Program-made: the position numbers and the translations under genes
The notes under the pieces: model-generated
The model's input: only the letters and a program-made list of their open reading frames with translations
What the model was told of the DNA's origin: nothing
The model's database searches: none
In this document: positions 9,161 through 17,933 of the stretch, piece after piece
Numbering within the stretch: the stretch's first letter is position 1
How the letters are laid out: each line of letters starts with the position of its first letter
DNA from: Flammeovirgaceae bacterium UBA5585
GTDB lineage: Bacteria; Bacteroidota; Bacteroidia; Cytophagales; Cyclobacteriaceae
DNA length: 64,000 bases
Direction: 5' to 3'
NCBI GenBank assembly: GCA_002425185.1
Contig: DILT01000008.1
Coordinates: forward strand, 62,001-126,000

Positions 9161-12127
9161 TTAATTAACAATGAATTTCTTTGTGTCGTTAAAATCGCGG
9201 GAAGAATAACGAAGAATGTACAAACCCCTGGGTAGAGCACTCCATTCAAATTTATTTTGAACTGCCACATTTAAAATCTGCAGCACTTCAACACCGTGCA
9301 TATTTAGGATAGTCAACTTTGCTTCCTCTGAAGGATTAAAATTCAGTTGAACATTCAAATAACCATCCGATACCGGGTTTGGAAAAAGTTGAATCTGCTT
9401 GCCGGCATTAAAAGACAGAACGATTGGGCCAAAATATTCATATGAACCATCCAAATCTACCGCTTTAAGGCGATAATAATTTTGACCAACAAATGGATTG
9501 GCGTGCAAAAAGGAATATTCCTGCTTTGTATTCGTGTTATATCCTGCACCTTCTACTTCCGATAATTCAGAAAAATCAACCCCATTCACGGAAAACTCAA
9601 TAATAAAGTGACTGAAGCCTTCTTCTAAAGAAGTAGCCCAATTCAATTCAATTGATGTCTCAATTTGATTTGCGTTTAAATACAATAATTTCACAGGCAA
9701 AGGTGAGTTAACTGCATCGATAGAGGCTACATGGAAGCTGTTGGTTAATTGACCAAAGGTTAGACCAGTGCGGTTAACGCGCGGATCAGCAATAGTTCCG
9801 GTGGCTGCTGCATGTGCTCCGACAACTCCGGTTGTTGTACTCATTCTTAAGTCAGGTAATTCCTGAATGGTTCCAAAACCAGTACCTCCGCCACGCAAAC
9901 CCCAGGTGCCTGATGTAATACCCGAGGTTGTTACCGACCAGTTAGAATCGTGTCTCCTGCTAATAGTAGCTGCCGGCCCGGCATCAAGGATTGAAACATT
10001 ACTTGTTGTAGTGGCATTATTATGCGTTACTGTAATTGAACCTCCAGAATTTGCAATATTATCTTTACTAACAAAAAAAGGTCGAAAATCAGAGGCACTT
10101 CCTAATGGGAAAAAACCCGCATTTGCTCCAATGGCAATAGCGGTATTCGCTACAAACCTTCTCAAACTTCCCCCATACATCCATCCATTTGTGCCGGCAC
10201 CGCCATGGGTAAGTGTACCTGGTGCAGCAGCTGATACACCTATCGTAAAAGTGTTCCCGTTAAGATTCATCCTTCCAGCTGTCATAGTAAGCGTACCCGT
10301 TACCGTAACCGGATTGTTAAGTACAAGCTGAGGTGAGGTTACGAAAGTATTATTGACAGTCAAGTTGGAAAACGTTTCTCCGCCAACGGCTGAAATCGAC
10401 TGCGTACCAGTACCACTTAGCGTAACGGTAAAGGTAGCCGGAGCAAACGTGGCAGTACCACTGCGGGTCCAGTTTCCGAACACAGAAAAATTTCCAAGAG
10501 CGGTTTTGGCTCCTGAATTCTGGAGACTAAGATTGGAATATCCATTACCTGCAACGGGTGTAATAATTTGTTGAGCACCTGCAGCTGTATAGTTAAAATT
10601 GTTTGTTCCGTTATTGGCGAATAACCGTATATCTGTATCATGACCACTCCCAGAATAATTCCAAACACCACCATTCAGGTTATTGATATCATTTCGTGCA
10701 TCGGCACTATTCTCAATATCTAAAAAGGTACCTGTTTGATTGATCGTACCACTATTCAAAATAGATAGGAATGCACCATCACCTGTGCCCGTTGCCAGGC
10801 CATCCATATTTACAAAAGATAGTGTAGCCCCTGTATTGTTGATGATCTCATTACCATCATCATCAGTATTATTCGCGGCCAAATTGCCAGAAAATGTTGC
10901 TGTTCCGTTGTTCGCGAACGTGTTATTGTCATCATCAAAAAGTAGTGTAGAAGCTGTTATCGTGCCGTTATTCACAAATGAAGAGTTGGTTCTTGTTGTG
11001 GCAAATGTGATGCGATTGCCAACAGTAAGGGTTGAAGTCATGTTATTGGTAATACTTGCATTGCTGGCATTAACAATAATATTCTCAACAGATAATGAGC
11101 CACCACCTTCAATGGTGTAGGCATTTGCCGCTTGAAATTGAATTTGGTGGCCGGTTATTCCTACACCGGCATTGATCGTCCCTCCACTTGCAACGCGCAC
11201 CAAGTTTCCCTGAATACCAAGCGTAACGTTGTTTGCTGAAAATTGAAGCGTTCCGGTATTTTCAACAATTACTCCTGCGGGAGCCCGATCGTTTGCAACC
11301 CCGGCACCAACAGTTGTTTGACTTAGGGGCAAGGTAACCGTGTGGCCGTTACCAATAATGGCTCGCTGATTGTTTTGAGGAACACATCCACAGGCACTAC
11401 CGGTATGAGAAACTGTTGACCATGTTCCGGTGCCACCCACACCCCCGGTAACATCTCGCCAGGTGCCGCTCTTACGGGAATAAAGCGGGAGGCCATTAAA
11501 GGTGCCTGAATTACAAAATGTTCCTGAACCCTGTGTACAACTTCCGCCAGTAAATGTGCCGCTTCCGGTAAGAATGGCGTTATTGCCCACATTTACGCTT
11601 CCGCCTACGGCAATACTTCCATCCACATTCACCTCGGTGTTATTGTTTCCGGTGAAATTTCCATCAACAACCATGTTACCAGATACATTAAGCGCACCCC
11701 CATTGTTCATATTAACATTTCCTTTAATGATTAGCGTGCCGGTAACTACTAGAATGAGATTGTTGTTAACCACAAGGTCACCCCAAATAATTAGGGTGCC
11801 GTAAACGTTAATCACGGTATTGTTGCTTGAATTAAAATCACGTGGATTTCCTGAACTACCAATATTCAACTCGGCTCCAGCATCTATAGTTAGTGTGTTA
11901 TTGTTGCCGGTTGAGTAGTTACCAACTGTATAATTAAGTGGACTGGTTAACGTAACAAAGGTTCCATTATTCATGATTACATTTTCTGCCAATTCATCTG
12001 CAATATTACCACCAGTCCAAATACCGGGATCGTTCCAGTCTCCTGTTCCTGTAATCGTTCTATTTTGCCCGAAAGCAGTCATAACCGTTACAAATAGTAG
12101 TGCCAGAATGGATAATTGATACTTCAT
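9161..12127 (-). CDS. T9SS-secreted Asn/Gly-rich beta-repeat protein
   Basis: A 988-residue exported protein. It starts with a signal peptide (MKYQLSILALLFVTVMTAFG, cut before QN) and ends with a T9SS type A sorting tail: IQLFPNPVSDGYLNV about 70 residues from the end, then RGLYILRYSS and a basic final stretch. Residues about 25-620 are rich in Asn, Gly, Thr and Val and alternate short strands with NNN turns, as in a right-handed beta-helix. A fibronectin-like module (about 810-900) precedes the tail. I recognise no catalytic motif, so a surface adhesin or matrix role is an inference. The SprA translocon in this window is the expected export route. The long plus-strand open frames inside it are antisense shadows. 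Confidence 0.88.
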   Translation of the reverse strand: MKYQLSILALLFVTVMTAFGQNRTITGTGDWNDPGIWTGGNIADELAENVIMNNGTFVTLTSPLNYTVGNYSTGNNNTLTIDAGAELNIGSSGNPRDFNSSNNTVINVYGTLIIWGDLVVNNNLILVVTGTLIIKGNVNMNNGGALNVSGNMVVDGNFTGNNNTEVNVDGSIAVGGSVNVGNNAILTGSGTFTGGSCTQGSGTFCNSGTFNGLPLYSRKSGTWRDVTGGVGGTGTWSTVSHTGSACGCVPQNNQRAIIGNGHTVTLPLSQTTVGAGVANDRAPAGVIVENTGTLQFSANNVTLGIQGNLVRVASGGTINAGVGITGHQIQFQAANAYTIEGGGSLSVENIIVNASNASITNNMTSTLTVGNRITFATTRTNSSFVNNGTITASTLLFDDDNNTFANNGTATFSGNLAANNTDDDGNEIINNTGATLSFVNMDGLATGTGDGAFLSILNSGTINQTGTFLDIENSADARNDINNLNGGVWNYSGSGHDTDIRLFANNGTNNFNYTAAGAQQIITPVAGNGYSNLSLQNSGAKTALGNFSVFGNWTRSGTATFAPATFTVTLSGTGTQSISAVGGETFSNLTVNNTFVTSPQLVLNNPVTVTGTLTMTAGRMNLNGNTFTIGVSAAAPGTLTHGGAGTNGWMYGGSLRRFVANTAIAIGANAGFFPLGSASDFRPFFVSKDNIANSGGSITVTHNNATTTSNVSILDAGPAATISRRHDSNWSVTTSGITSGTWGLRGGGTGFGTIQELPDLRMSTTTGVVGAHAAATGTIADPRVNRTGLTFGQLTNSFHVASIDAVNSPLPVKLLYLNANQIETSIELNWATSLEEGFSHFIIEFSVNGVDFSELSEVEGAGYNTNTKQEYSFLHANPFVGQNYYRLKAVDLDGSYEYFGPIVLSFNAGKQIQLFPNPVSDGYLNVQLNFNPSEEAKLTILNMHGVEVLQILNVAVQNKFEWSALPRGLYILRYSSRDFNDTKKFIVN

Positions 12128-12176
12128 TGCTATTAAACTCCTCAGATTTTAATACTTAAGTGTTTAGAAAATCCCG

Positions 12177-12207
12177 CAAAGATGAGCATAACAAAATCAT
12201 AGTCAAA
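12177..12207 (-). promoter_or_regulatory. Bacteroidota-type promoter for the T9SS cargo gene
   Basis: Read on the minus strand there is TTTG (12207-12204), 19 bases, then CATCTTTG (12184-12177), against a consensus of TTTG, 17-23 bases, TAnnTTTG. One base of the -7 box differs. It sits about 50 bases before the start at 12127. Confidence 0.5.
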
Positions 12208-12332
12208 AAAATAGCTCAATCTTAAATACCGCAAAAAGTGTATGAATTAGCGGAAATATTATTTGCGCTCGGGCATAAAGCAGTACAAAAATGCCAAATT
12301 TGGAGCGGATATGAAATCATTTTGGGAATTGC

Positions 12333-13832
12333 ATGAGCGCCCTTAAGAAACTGGCTGGCGATACGGTAATTTATGGTGCAAGCAGCATCCTTGGGCGGTT
12401 GCTCAACTACTTGCTGGTTCCGTATTATACCTATGTGTTTGCCACGGGGCAATATGGTGTTGTAACGGAGTTTTACGCCTATGCTGCATTTTTTAATGTA
12501 TTGTATACCTACGGGCTGGAAACTGCGTACTTCCGATTTGCTACCTTAAATAAAGAAGATGAACCCGGCATTTTCAATCTTACCACCAGTGCCATTTTAT
12601 TCACCAGCATACTCTTTTCCGGTGTGCTCATACTTTCAGCCACACCCATTGTTGAATACCTCCAGCATCCCGGTAAGGAGAATTATATCATCTGGTTTGC
12701 CTTTATCCTGGCCATTGATGCTGTAATGGCCATTCCCTTCGCCAAACTTCGGTTGGAAGGAAAATCAAAACAGTTCGCCCTTGCCAAGCTGATCAACATT
12801 ACAATTTCCATCCTACTCAATCTTTTTTTTCTCAGTTTATGTCCGGCCATTGTGCGTGGTGAAGTTCTCCCATCATTAAAATCCCTGGTCGGGCAATTCT
12901 ACAATCCGGAGTTGCAGGTTGGTTACGTGTTTATCGCTAACCTGATGGCTAATGCTGCCCTGATTTTTATTTTATGGAAAACCCTGGCAAAACTTCGGAT
13001 CACGCTAAACTGGTCAAAACTAAAACCGCTACTTGTTTATGCCTACCCGATTCTTTTTGCCGGATTGGCGTGGGTAACCAATGAAATGCTTTCACGCTGG
13101 GCCTTGCGTTTTTGGTTGCCTGAAAATTTCTATCCGGGTTTAACCAGTGAAGAAGCACTCGGTATTTTTGGTGCAGTCTATAAATTTTCTGTTTTCATGA
13201 CCCTGGCCGTGCAAGCCTTCCGGTATGCAGCCGAACCATTTTTCTTTTCACGTGCTGCTGATAAAAATTCACCCGCTTTGTTCAGCCAGGTTTCACATGG
13301 GTTCATTTTGTTTGGATGCATTATCCTGCTGGCGGTTAGTATTAATCTGGATGTGCTTGAACATTTGCTTAGACGATCGGAATACCGGCAAGGTATGCAC
13401 GTTGTTCCGGTGCTGCTCTTGGCTAATCTTTTTCTGGGCATCTACTACAACGTTTCCATCTGGTATAAACTCACCAACAAAACCTATTACAGCACCTGGA
13501 TTGCTGTGGGGGGAGCTGTGCTGACCATCGCCTTAAATTATTTTCTTATTCCCATCGCTGGTTATGAGGGCAGCAGTTGGGTAACATTAATCGTTTATTT
13601 TTTAATGGCTGCAGTTTGCTATTATTATGGGCAACGCCATTATCCGGTACCTTATCCGGTTGTTAAGGATTTAACCTATATCGCCATAACACTGTTGCTC
13701 ATCTATACCATGAACCTGATTGAATTCAGCAACCTGGGCATAGCACTGATTGTACGCCTCATTGTCCTGCTGATCTTCTCCGGTATGGTTTATGTTTTAG
13801 AACTTAAAAAGTTTAAGCTAGTGGCCGGATAG
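12333..13832 (+). CDS. Polysaccharide/lipid-linked oligosaccharide flippase (Wzx-like)
   Basis: An integral membrane protein of 499 residues with about 14 membrane helices, of the MOP-superfamily polysaccharide flippase type (oligosaccharide export across the inner membrane). The start MSALKKLAGDTVIYGASSILGRLLNYLLVPYYT is laid out like the Bacteroidota members: amphipathic helix, then first helix with GR.LNY. No glycosyltransferases are adjacent, so it does not sit in an O-antigen or capsule locus. It lies upstream of the TPR/DUF4292/EnvC cluster in the same direction, 111 bp before the start chosen for the TPR gene. The exact substrate cannot be read from the sequence. Confidence 0.88.
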   Translation: MSALKKLAGDTVIYGASSILGRLLNYLLVPYYTYVFATGQYGVVTEFYAYAAFFNVLYTYGLETAYFRFATLNKEDEPGIFNLTTSAILFTSILFSGVLILSATPIVEYLQHPGKENYIIWFAFILAIDAVMAIPFAKLRLEGKSKQFALAKLINITISILLNLFFLSLCPAIVRGEVLPSLKSLVGQFYNPELQVGYVFIANLMANAALIFILWKTLAKLRITLNWSKLKPLLVYAYPILFAGLAWVTNEMLSRWALRFWLPENFYPGLTSEEALGIFGAVYKFSVFMTLAVQAFRYAAEPFFFSRAADKNSPALFSQVSHGFILFGCIILLAVSINLDVLEHLLRRSEYRQGMHVVPVLLLANLFLGIYYNVSIWYKLTNKTYYSTWIAVGGAVLTIALNYFLIPIAGYEGSSWVTLIVYFLMAAVCYYYGQRHYPVPYPVVKDLTYIAITLLLIYTMNLIEFSNLGIALIVRLIVLLIFSGMVYVLELKKFKLVAG

Positions 13833-13911
13833 AGTTTATCCCGCCATTTGTCCGGTTAAATAACCCTATCAACCAACACCAGATTAAACACTGGCAGTGA
13901 ATAAAATTCAT

Positions 13912-13919
13912 TAATTTTG
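13912..13919 (+). promoter_or_regulatory. -7 promoter box TAATTTTG upstream of the TPR gene
   Basis: TAATTTTG matches TAnnTTTG exactly. The -33 element is weak: TGG about 17 bases upstream. The last bases of the box overlap the first possible TTG start (13917), which argues for a later start codon. Confidence 0.5.
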
Positions 13920-13943
13920 ACTTCAATTTTTAGCAGCACCGCA

Positions 13944-15704
13944 TTGACTACCAGAATACTATATAGCACGATCCTTTTAATCATTTTGTCACCGCTTTCA
14001 TTGATGGCTCAGAAGAAAAAGAAAGCGGACGAAGTTACTGCGCCAACCAGCCTGAAATCGCGCGAAGCTGAATTCTATTTTACAGAAGGAGAGAAATATT
14101 TCATTCTCGAGGATTTTGCCAAGGCCTTGGTGTATTATCAAAAAGCGCTTGATATCCTTCCCACCAATGCCACCATTCACTATAAAATTGCTGAGGTTTT
14201 AGCGCAGGGTAGCAAACAGGATGACCTGATCAGGGCTTCGCTGAGCATAGAGCAGGCCTTGAAGTACGAACGAAAAAATAAATTTTTCTACCTGTTGGGT
14301 GCCAGTATTTATTCAAACCTTTCAAAGTTCGACCGCGCGGCTCAATTGTATGAAGCTATGGTTCAGGAGGTACCAGGCACAGATGAATACCTGTATGAAT
14401 TGGCCATCCTCTATCAATATTCCAACAAGCCAACAGAGGCTATAAAAGTTTACAATCGGGCGGAGAGCGTGTTTGGTATTAACGAAACTTCCTCTACCCA
14501 AAAGCAGCGTATTTATTGGGAGATGGATAAAATAAATGAAGCCATTGAAGAAGCAGAAAAGTTAACAAAAGCTTTCCCGGATGAAGAACAGTATGCTGTA
14601 GCTTTTGCCGAGTTATTGGCACAGCAAAATCAGTTAGCCCGTGCAATTGTGTTTCTTGAAAAATTCATCGAAGAAAATGAATCGGCACCAGGGGCATCGG
14701 TATTTCTTGCCGGCCTTTACCGCGACACAAACGAAGAAACGAAGGCGCGCAAGTTATTATCAAAAATTTTTGACGACCCCGAAACCGACTACACCAGTAA
14801 ACTCATGGTGCTGGGAACCTACAATGCTGAGTTAAACAATGGAAAAACAAAAGGAACAACGGATTCAGCGAAAGAATCTTTTGCTATCGAATTGCTGGAG
14901 AAACTCGAGAAACAATACCCCGATGAAGTTAACACGTTTATTTTAGGAGGCGACCTTTATCTATCCGTTGGGAAAAATCAGCAAGCTGAACGCAAGTATT
15001 TACAGGCCATTGAATTAGGCGAAGTAAATTTTGAGGTATGGCAGAACTTACTTTATCTGCAAACGCAGATGGAAGCTTTTGATGCAGTGATTAATTCTTC
15101 CGAAAAGGCACTGGAATTTTATCCAAACCAGGGCATGCTCTATTATTTTAACGGATTGGCTCATTTGCGAAAACGTAAATACAGGGAAGCCATTACTTCA
15201 TTGGAACAGAGCAAAAAACTTTCCGCCAATAACCCGGGTATGACAAGCGAAATCAACGCGATGTTAGGCGATGCCTATAATGCCACCAGGGAATACGACA
15301 AGTCAGACAAAGCGTATGAGGAGGCGCTGGCCTTCAATCCCAATAACTACATGGTGCTAAACAATTACAGTTATTACCTCGCACTGCGTAAAGCATCGCT
15401 CGATAAAGCCGAAAAGATGTCGGCACTCTTAATTAAAAATAATCCGGATAATGCTTCCTTCCTGGATACTCACGCCTGGGTGCTTTACACCCGGCAAAAA
15501 TATAAAGAAGCCAAAAAGATTATTGAGCGCGCCATAGCTACAGGCCAGGCAAATGCTACACACCTTGAACATTATGGCGATATACTTTTTCAATTAGGCG
15601 AGGTGGATCAGGCGGTGCAGCAATGGGAAAAGGCCAAGGGTTTGCTCAATGCCAGCAACGAAACATTGAATAAAAAAATCGCCAACCGAAAAATATATGA
15701 ATAG
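13944..15704 (+). CDS. Exported TPR-repeat protein
   Basis: A tetratricopeptide-repeat protein of 586 residues from this start. Helical pairs with the TPR pattern run through the protein, clearest at AEFYFTEGEKYFILEDFAKA near the N-terminus and at YYFNGLAHLRKRKYREAITS and YNATREYDKSDKAYEEALAF later. No ATG precedes the signal sequence. The TTG at 13944 gives TTRILYSTILLIILSPLSLMAQ, a good signal peptide. The TTG at 13917 adds nine residues but overlaps a promoter box, and an ATG at 14004 would delete the signal. It overlaps the DUF4292 gene by 8 bp. The order TPR, DUF4292, EnvC-like is conserved in Bacteroidota and suggests an envelope assembly role. Confidence 0.85.
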   Translation: MTTRILYSTILLIILSPLSLMAQKKKKADEVTAPTSLKSREAEFYFTEGEKYFILEDFAKALVYYQKALDILPTNATIHYKIAEVLAQGSKQDDLIRASLSIEQALKYERKNKFFYLLGASIYSNLSKFDRAAQLYEAMVQEVPGTDEYLYELAILYQYSNKPTEAIKVYNRAESVFGINETSSTQKQRIYWEMDKINEAIEEAEKLTKAFPDEEQYAVAFAELLAQQNQLARAIVFLEKFIEENESAPGASVFLAGLYRDTNEETKARKLLSKIFDDPETDYTSKLMVLGTYNAELNNGKTKGTTDSAKESFAIELLEKLEKQYPDEVNTFILGGDLYLSVGKNQQAERKYLQAIELGEVNFEVWQNLLYLQTQMEAFDAVINSSEKALEFYPNQGMLYYFNGLAHLRKRKYREAITSLEQSKKLSANNPGMTSEINAMLGDAYNATREYDKSDKAYEEALAFNPNNYMVLNNYSYYLALRKASLDKAEKMSALLIKNNPDNASFLDTHAWVLYTRQKYKEAKKIIERAIATGQANATHLEHYGDILFQLGEVDQAVQQWEKAKGLLNASNETLNKKIANRKIYE

Positions 15705-16452
15705 GCTTCTCTGGTTTTGTTTTGTTGCGCTCCCCCTCATTGTTACTTCGTGTAGTAAGAAATCCACACCCTCATCAAGTGACGTAAAACCCAAATCCGT
15801 TTTGGCTATAGAGGAGATTGACTTTGAGTATTTTCATGGAAAAGCGAGGATGGTACTAAAGGATGGAAACAAGGAGCGTGAAGTAAAGGCTGTAATACGG
15901 GTACGAAAGGACAGCGTAATTTGGATGAACTTTACCGTTATAGGTGTACAGGGTGGCCGGGTATTAATCAATCAGGATTCCATTACTGTGATCAGCAATG
16001 TCGATAAGGAGTACTATGTGTTTGATTATAAGGAACTTTCCAGGCGTTTCAATTTTGAAGTAAATTATAAGGTTATTCAATCGGCCTTTTTAGGCAACCT
16101 GCTTATGGCTCGCAAAGAAGAAGATGAGGTTGATGAAAAAAGTCTAACGTTTTTATTAAAACAATCTTCCGGCACGGTAGACGTTTTAAATTACATCAGT
16201 GCCACCTCTATGAAAATTCAAAAGGTTGAGCTTAGAGAAAATGATTCGCATAATTCGCTCACCATTAATTACGGAAATTTTCAACCTGTGTCTGGAAAAA
16301 CCTTTCCGTATAATGCCACCATATCGTTGCTGTACAAAACTTCAGCCGGTTTATTAAACACTTCTGTTATTTTTGAGTACAACAAAGCCGAGGTTGGCGA
16401 TAAAGAATTAAAATTCCCGTTCAACATTCCAAAAAAATATGACCGCAGGTAA
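15697..16452 (+). CDS. DUF4292 lipoprotein
   Basis: A 251-residue lipoprotein. The signal ends in LIVTSC with the lipidated cysteine at position 19, followed by a Ser-rich linker. The rest is a beta-rich domain (strands such as KARMVLKDGNKEREVKAVIR and VIWMNFTVIGVQGGRVLIN) that resembles the LolB/LppX/LolA-like half-barrel, so binding of a lipid or hydrophobic ligand in the periplasm is plausible. Function is not established for DUF4292. It overlaps the TPR gene by 8 bp and the EnvC-like gene by 14 bp, so the three are translationally coupled. Confidence 0.88.
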   Translation: MNRLLWFCFVALPLIVTSCSKKSTPSSSDVKPKSVLAIEEIDFEYFHGKARMVLKDGNKEREVKAVIRVRKDSVIWMNFTVIGVQGGRVLINQDSITVISNVDKEYYVFDYKELSRRFNFEVNYKVIQSAFLGNLLMARKEEDEVDEKSLTFLLKQSSGTVDVLNYISATSMKIQKVELRENDSHNSLTINYGNFQPVSGKTFPYNATISLLYKTSAGLLNTSVIFEYNKAEVGDKELKFPFNIPKKYDRR

Positions 16453-17629
16453 AAGAGCGCTGCTTTCGGTTATTCTTGTTCTGTGTGCACTGGGTGCTGT
16501 AGCCCAGAAAAAAACAAAGGCTCAGCTACAAAAGGAAAAACAACAGAACCTGGAGAAAATAAAGGAGGTTGAAAAAATCCTTGATGAGACTTCAGTTAAA
16601 AAGAAGAGTTCACTGGGGGAACTGAATGCCTTAAACCAACGCATTCGCGTTCAGGAAAATTTAATACAATCCATAAAATCCGAAATCAGTTTATTGGATA
16701 AAGACATTGCCGACAATAACGGTTTTATACTGGCCCTTGAAGAAGATCTCAAAAAACTCAGGGAAGAGTATGCGGCCATGCTGTTTGCTGCACAAAAAGC
16801 AAATAACAGCGCCACGCGGTTAACTTTTTTATTTTCTGCCGAATCGTTTGATCAACTTATGATGCGCCTTCAGTATATGCGTCAATATTCTGAAAGACGC
16901 AAAATTCAGGTGGAAGCCATTCAGCAAGTACAAACTGAATTAGGTGTTCAGGTTAAACAGATAGAATCTAAGCGGGCAGAAAAAAACGAATTACTAAGCC
17001 AGCAGGTTAACGAAAATAATAGCCTGGTTAATCTTAAAGTCAAACAAAATACACTGGTAAAATCACTGGAGAAGCAAGAAAAAACATTAAAGAAGGATTT
17101 AGAAGACACCAAAAAAGCGCTTGTTGTTCTGGACAAACGAATTAATGAAATTATTAAAGAAGAAATGGAACGTGCAGCACGCGAATCCAAAGCCGCAACA
17201 AGTGCCGCATCGGTAGCCTTATCAAACTCATTTGAGGAGAACAAGGCCAAATTCCCCTGGCCGGCATCGGGTTTTATTTCACAAAAATTCGGAAAACAAA
17301 ATCACCCGGTATTAAAGGGCATTGTTATCCAGAATGATGGCATTAACATCCAAACCAAAGAAAACGAAAAGGTTAAAAGCATCTTTGAGGGTGAGGTGCG
17401 TTACATTGCTGTTATACCTCCCTTTGGTAACTCGGTCATAATTAACCATGGTGAATACTTCTCCGTTTATTCGGGTTTGAAGGAGGTGTACGTTAAAAAA
17501 GGACAGCGGGTAAACACCAACCAGGAAATAGGACAGGTATTGTCCAATGCCGATGGAATTTCTGAATTGCGGTTCCAACTCCGTAAAAATACCACTGCGC
17601 TGGATCCCCAACAATGGCTTAGAAACTGA
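16439..17629 (+). CDS. EnvC-like murein hydrolase activator, degenerate M23 domain
   Basis: A periplasmic protein of 396 residues: signal peptide (about 1-22), a long coiled coil (about 25-260, rich in Lys, Glu and Gln), then a LytM/M23 domain (about 275-396) beginning PWPASGFISQKFGKQNHPVL. In active M23 enzymes the zinc ligands sit in H.GIDI and HLHF. Here those places read NDGINI and ELRF, and the catalytic His of Y.HL is Gly (YSGLK). All metal ligands seem lost, as in E. coli EnvC, so it probably activates amidases and does not cut peptidoglycan itself. It is coupled to DUF4292 by a 14 bp overlap. Confidence 0.88.
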   Translation: MTAGKRALLSVILVLCALGAVAQKKTKAQLQKEKQQNLEKIKEVEKILDETSVKKKSSLGELNALNQRIRVQENLIQSIKSEISLLDKDIADNNGFILALEEDLKKLREEYAAMLFAAQKANNSATRLTFLFSAESFDQLMMRLQYMRQYSERRKIQVEAIQQVQTELGVQVKQIESKRAEKNELLSQQVNENNSLVNLKVKQNTLVKSLEKQEKTLKKDLEDTKKALVVLDKRINEIIKEEMERAARESKAATSAASVALSNSFEENKAKFPWPASGFISQKFGKQNHPVLKGIVIQNDGINIQTKENEKVKSIFEGEVRYIAVIPPFGNSVIINHGEYFSVYSGLKEVYVKKGQRVNTNQEIGQVLSNADGISELRFQLRKNTTALDPQQWLRN

Positions 17630-17673
17630 TTTTTGACCATTTAAGGGTATATAATGCCCTCTATGGCTATTTT

Positions 17674-17702
17674 TTTGGATTCAGATTTATGCTCTATCTT
17701 TA
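17674..17702 (+). promoter_or_regulatory. Bacteroidota-type promoter for tatA-gatA-mltD
   Basis: TTTG (17674-17677), 17 bases, TATCTTTA (17695-17702). One base of the -7 box differs from TAnnTTTG. The tatA ATG is 18 bases further on. It would start a separate transcript after the EnvC gene. Confidence 0.65.
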
Positions 17703-17720
17703 CCCGATAAATACAAAAAC

Positions 17721-17930
17721 ATGAATTCAATTTTTTTGCTTGGAATGCCTGGTGGGATGGAATGGGTTCTCATTGCGCTTGCTGTTTTGATTTTCTTTGG
17801 AGCGAAAAAAATCCCTGAATTTGCACGTGGTGTTGGCCGCGGAATCCGCGAGTTCAAGGATGCCGTAAAAGATGTGAAGAAGGAAGTGGATGAGGCAGGC
17901 AAGGAAGTGCCTAAAAAAATAGAAGACTAA
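17721..17930 (+). CDS. tatA: Twin-arginine translocase subunit TatA
   Basis: TatA forms the pore part of the Tat system, which moves folded proteins across the inner membrane. The 69 residues show one membrane helix (about 13-28) with a following hinge, FGAKKIPEFARGVGRGIREF, the classic TatA/E signature of FG..K.PE.AR..G, and a charged amphipathic C-terminal helix. TatC is not in the window. A possible Tat client (the GH109-type protein at 54421) is. It has its own promoter and precedes gatA by 3 bp. Confidence 0.96.
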   Translation: MNSIFLLGMPGGMEWVLIALAVLIFFGAKKIPEFARGVGRGIREFKDAVKDVKKEVDEAGKEVPKKIED

Positions 17931-17933
17931 GGA

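Noticed and set aside
9867..11120. Long plus-strand open frames (Pro/Val-rich) within the T9SS cargo gene
   Set aside because: They mirror the Asn/Gly/Thr codons of the minus-strand gene, and the cargo gene has both a signal peptide and a sorting tail.
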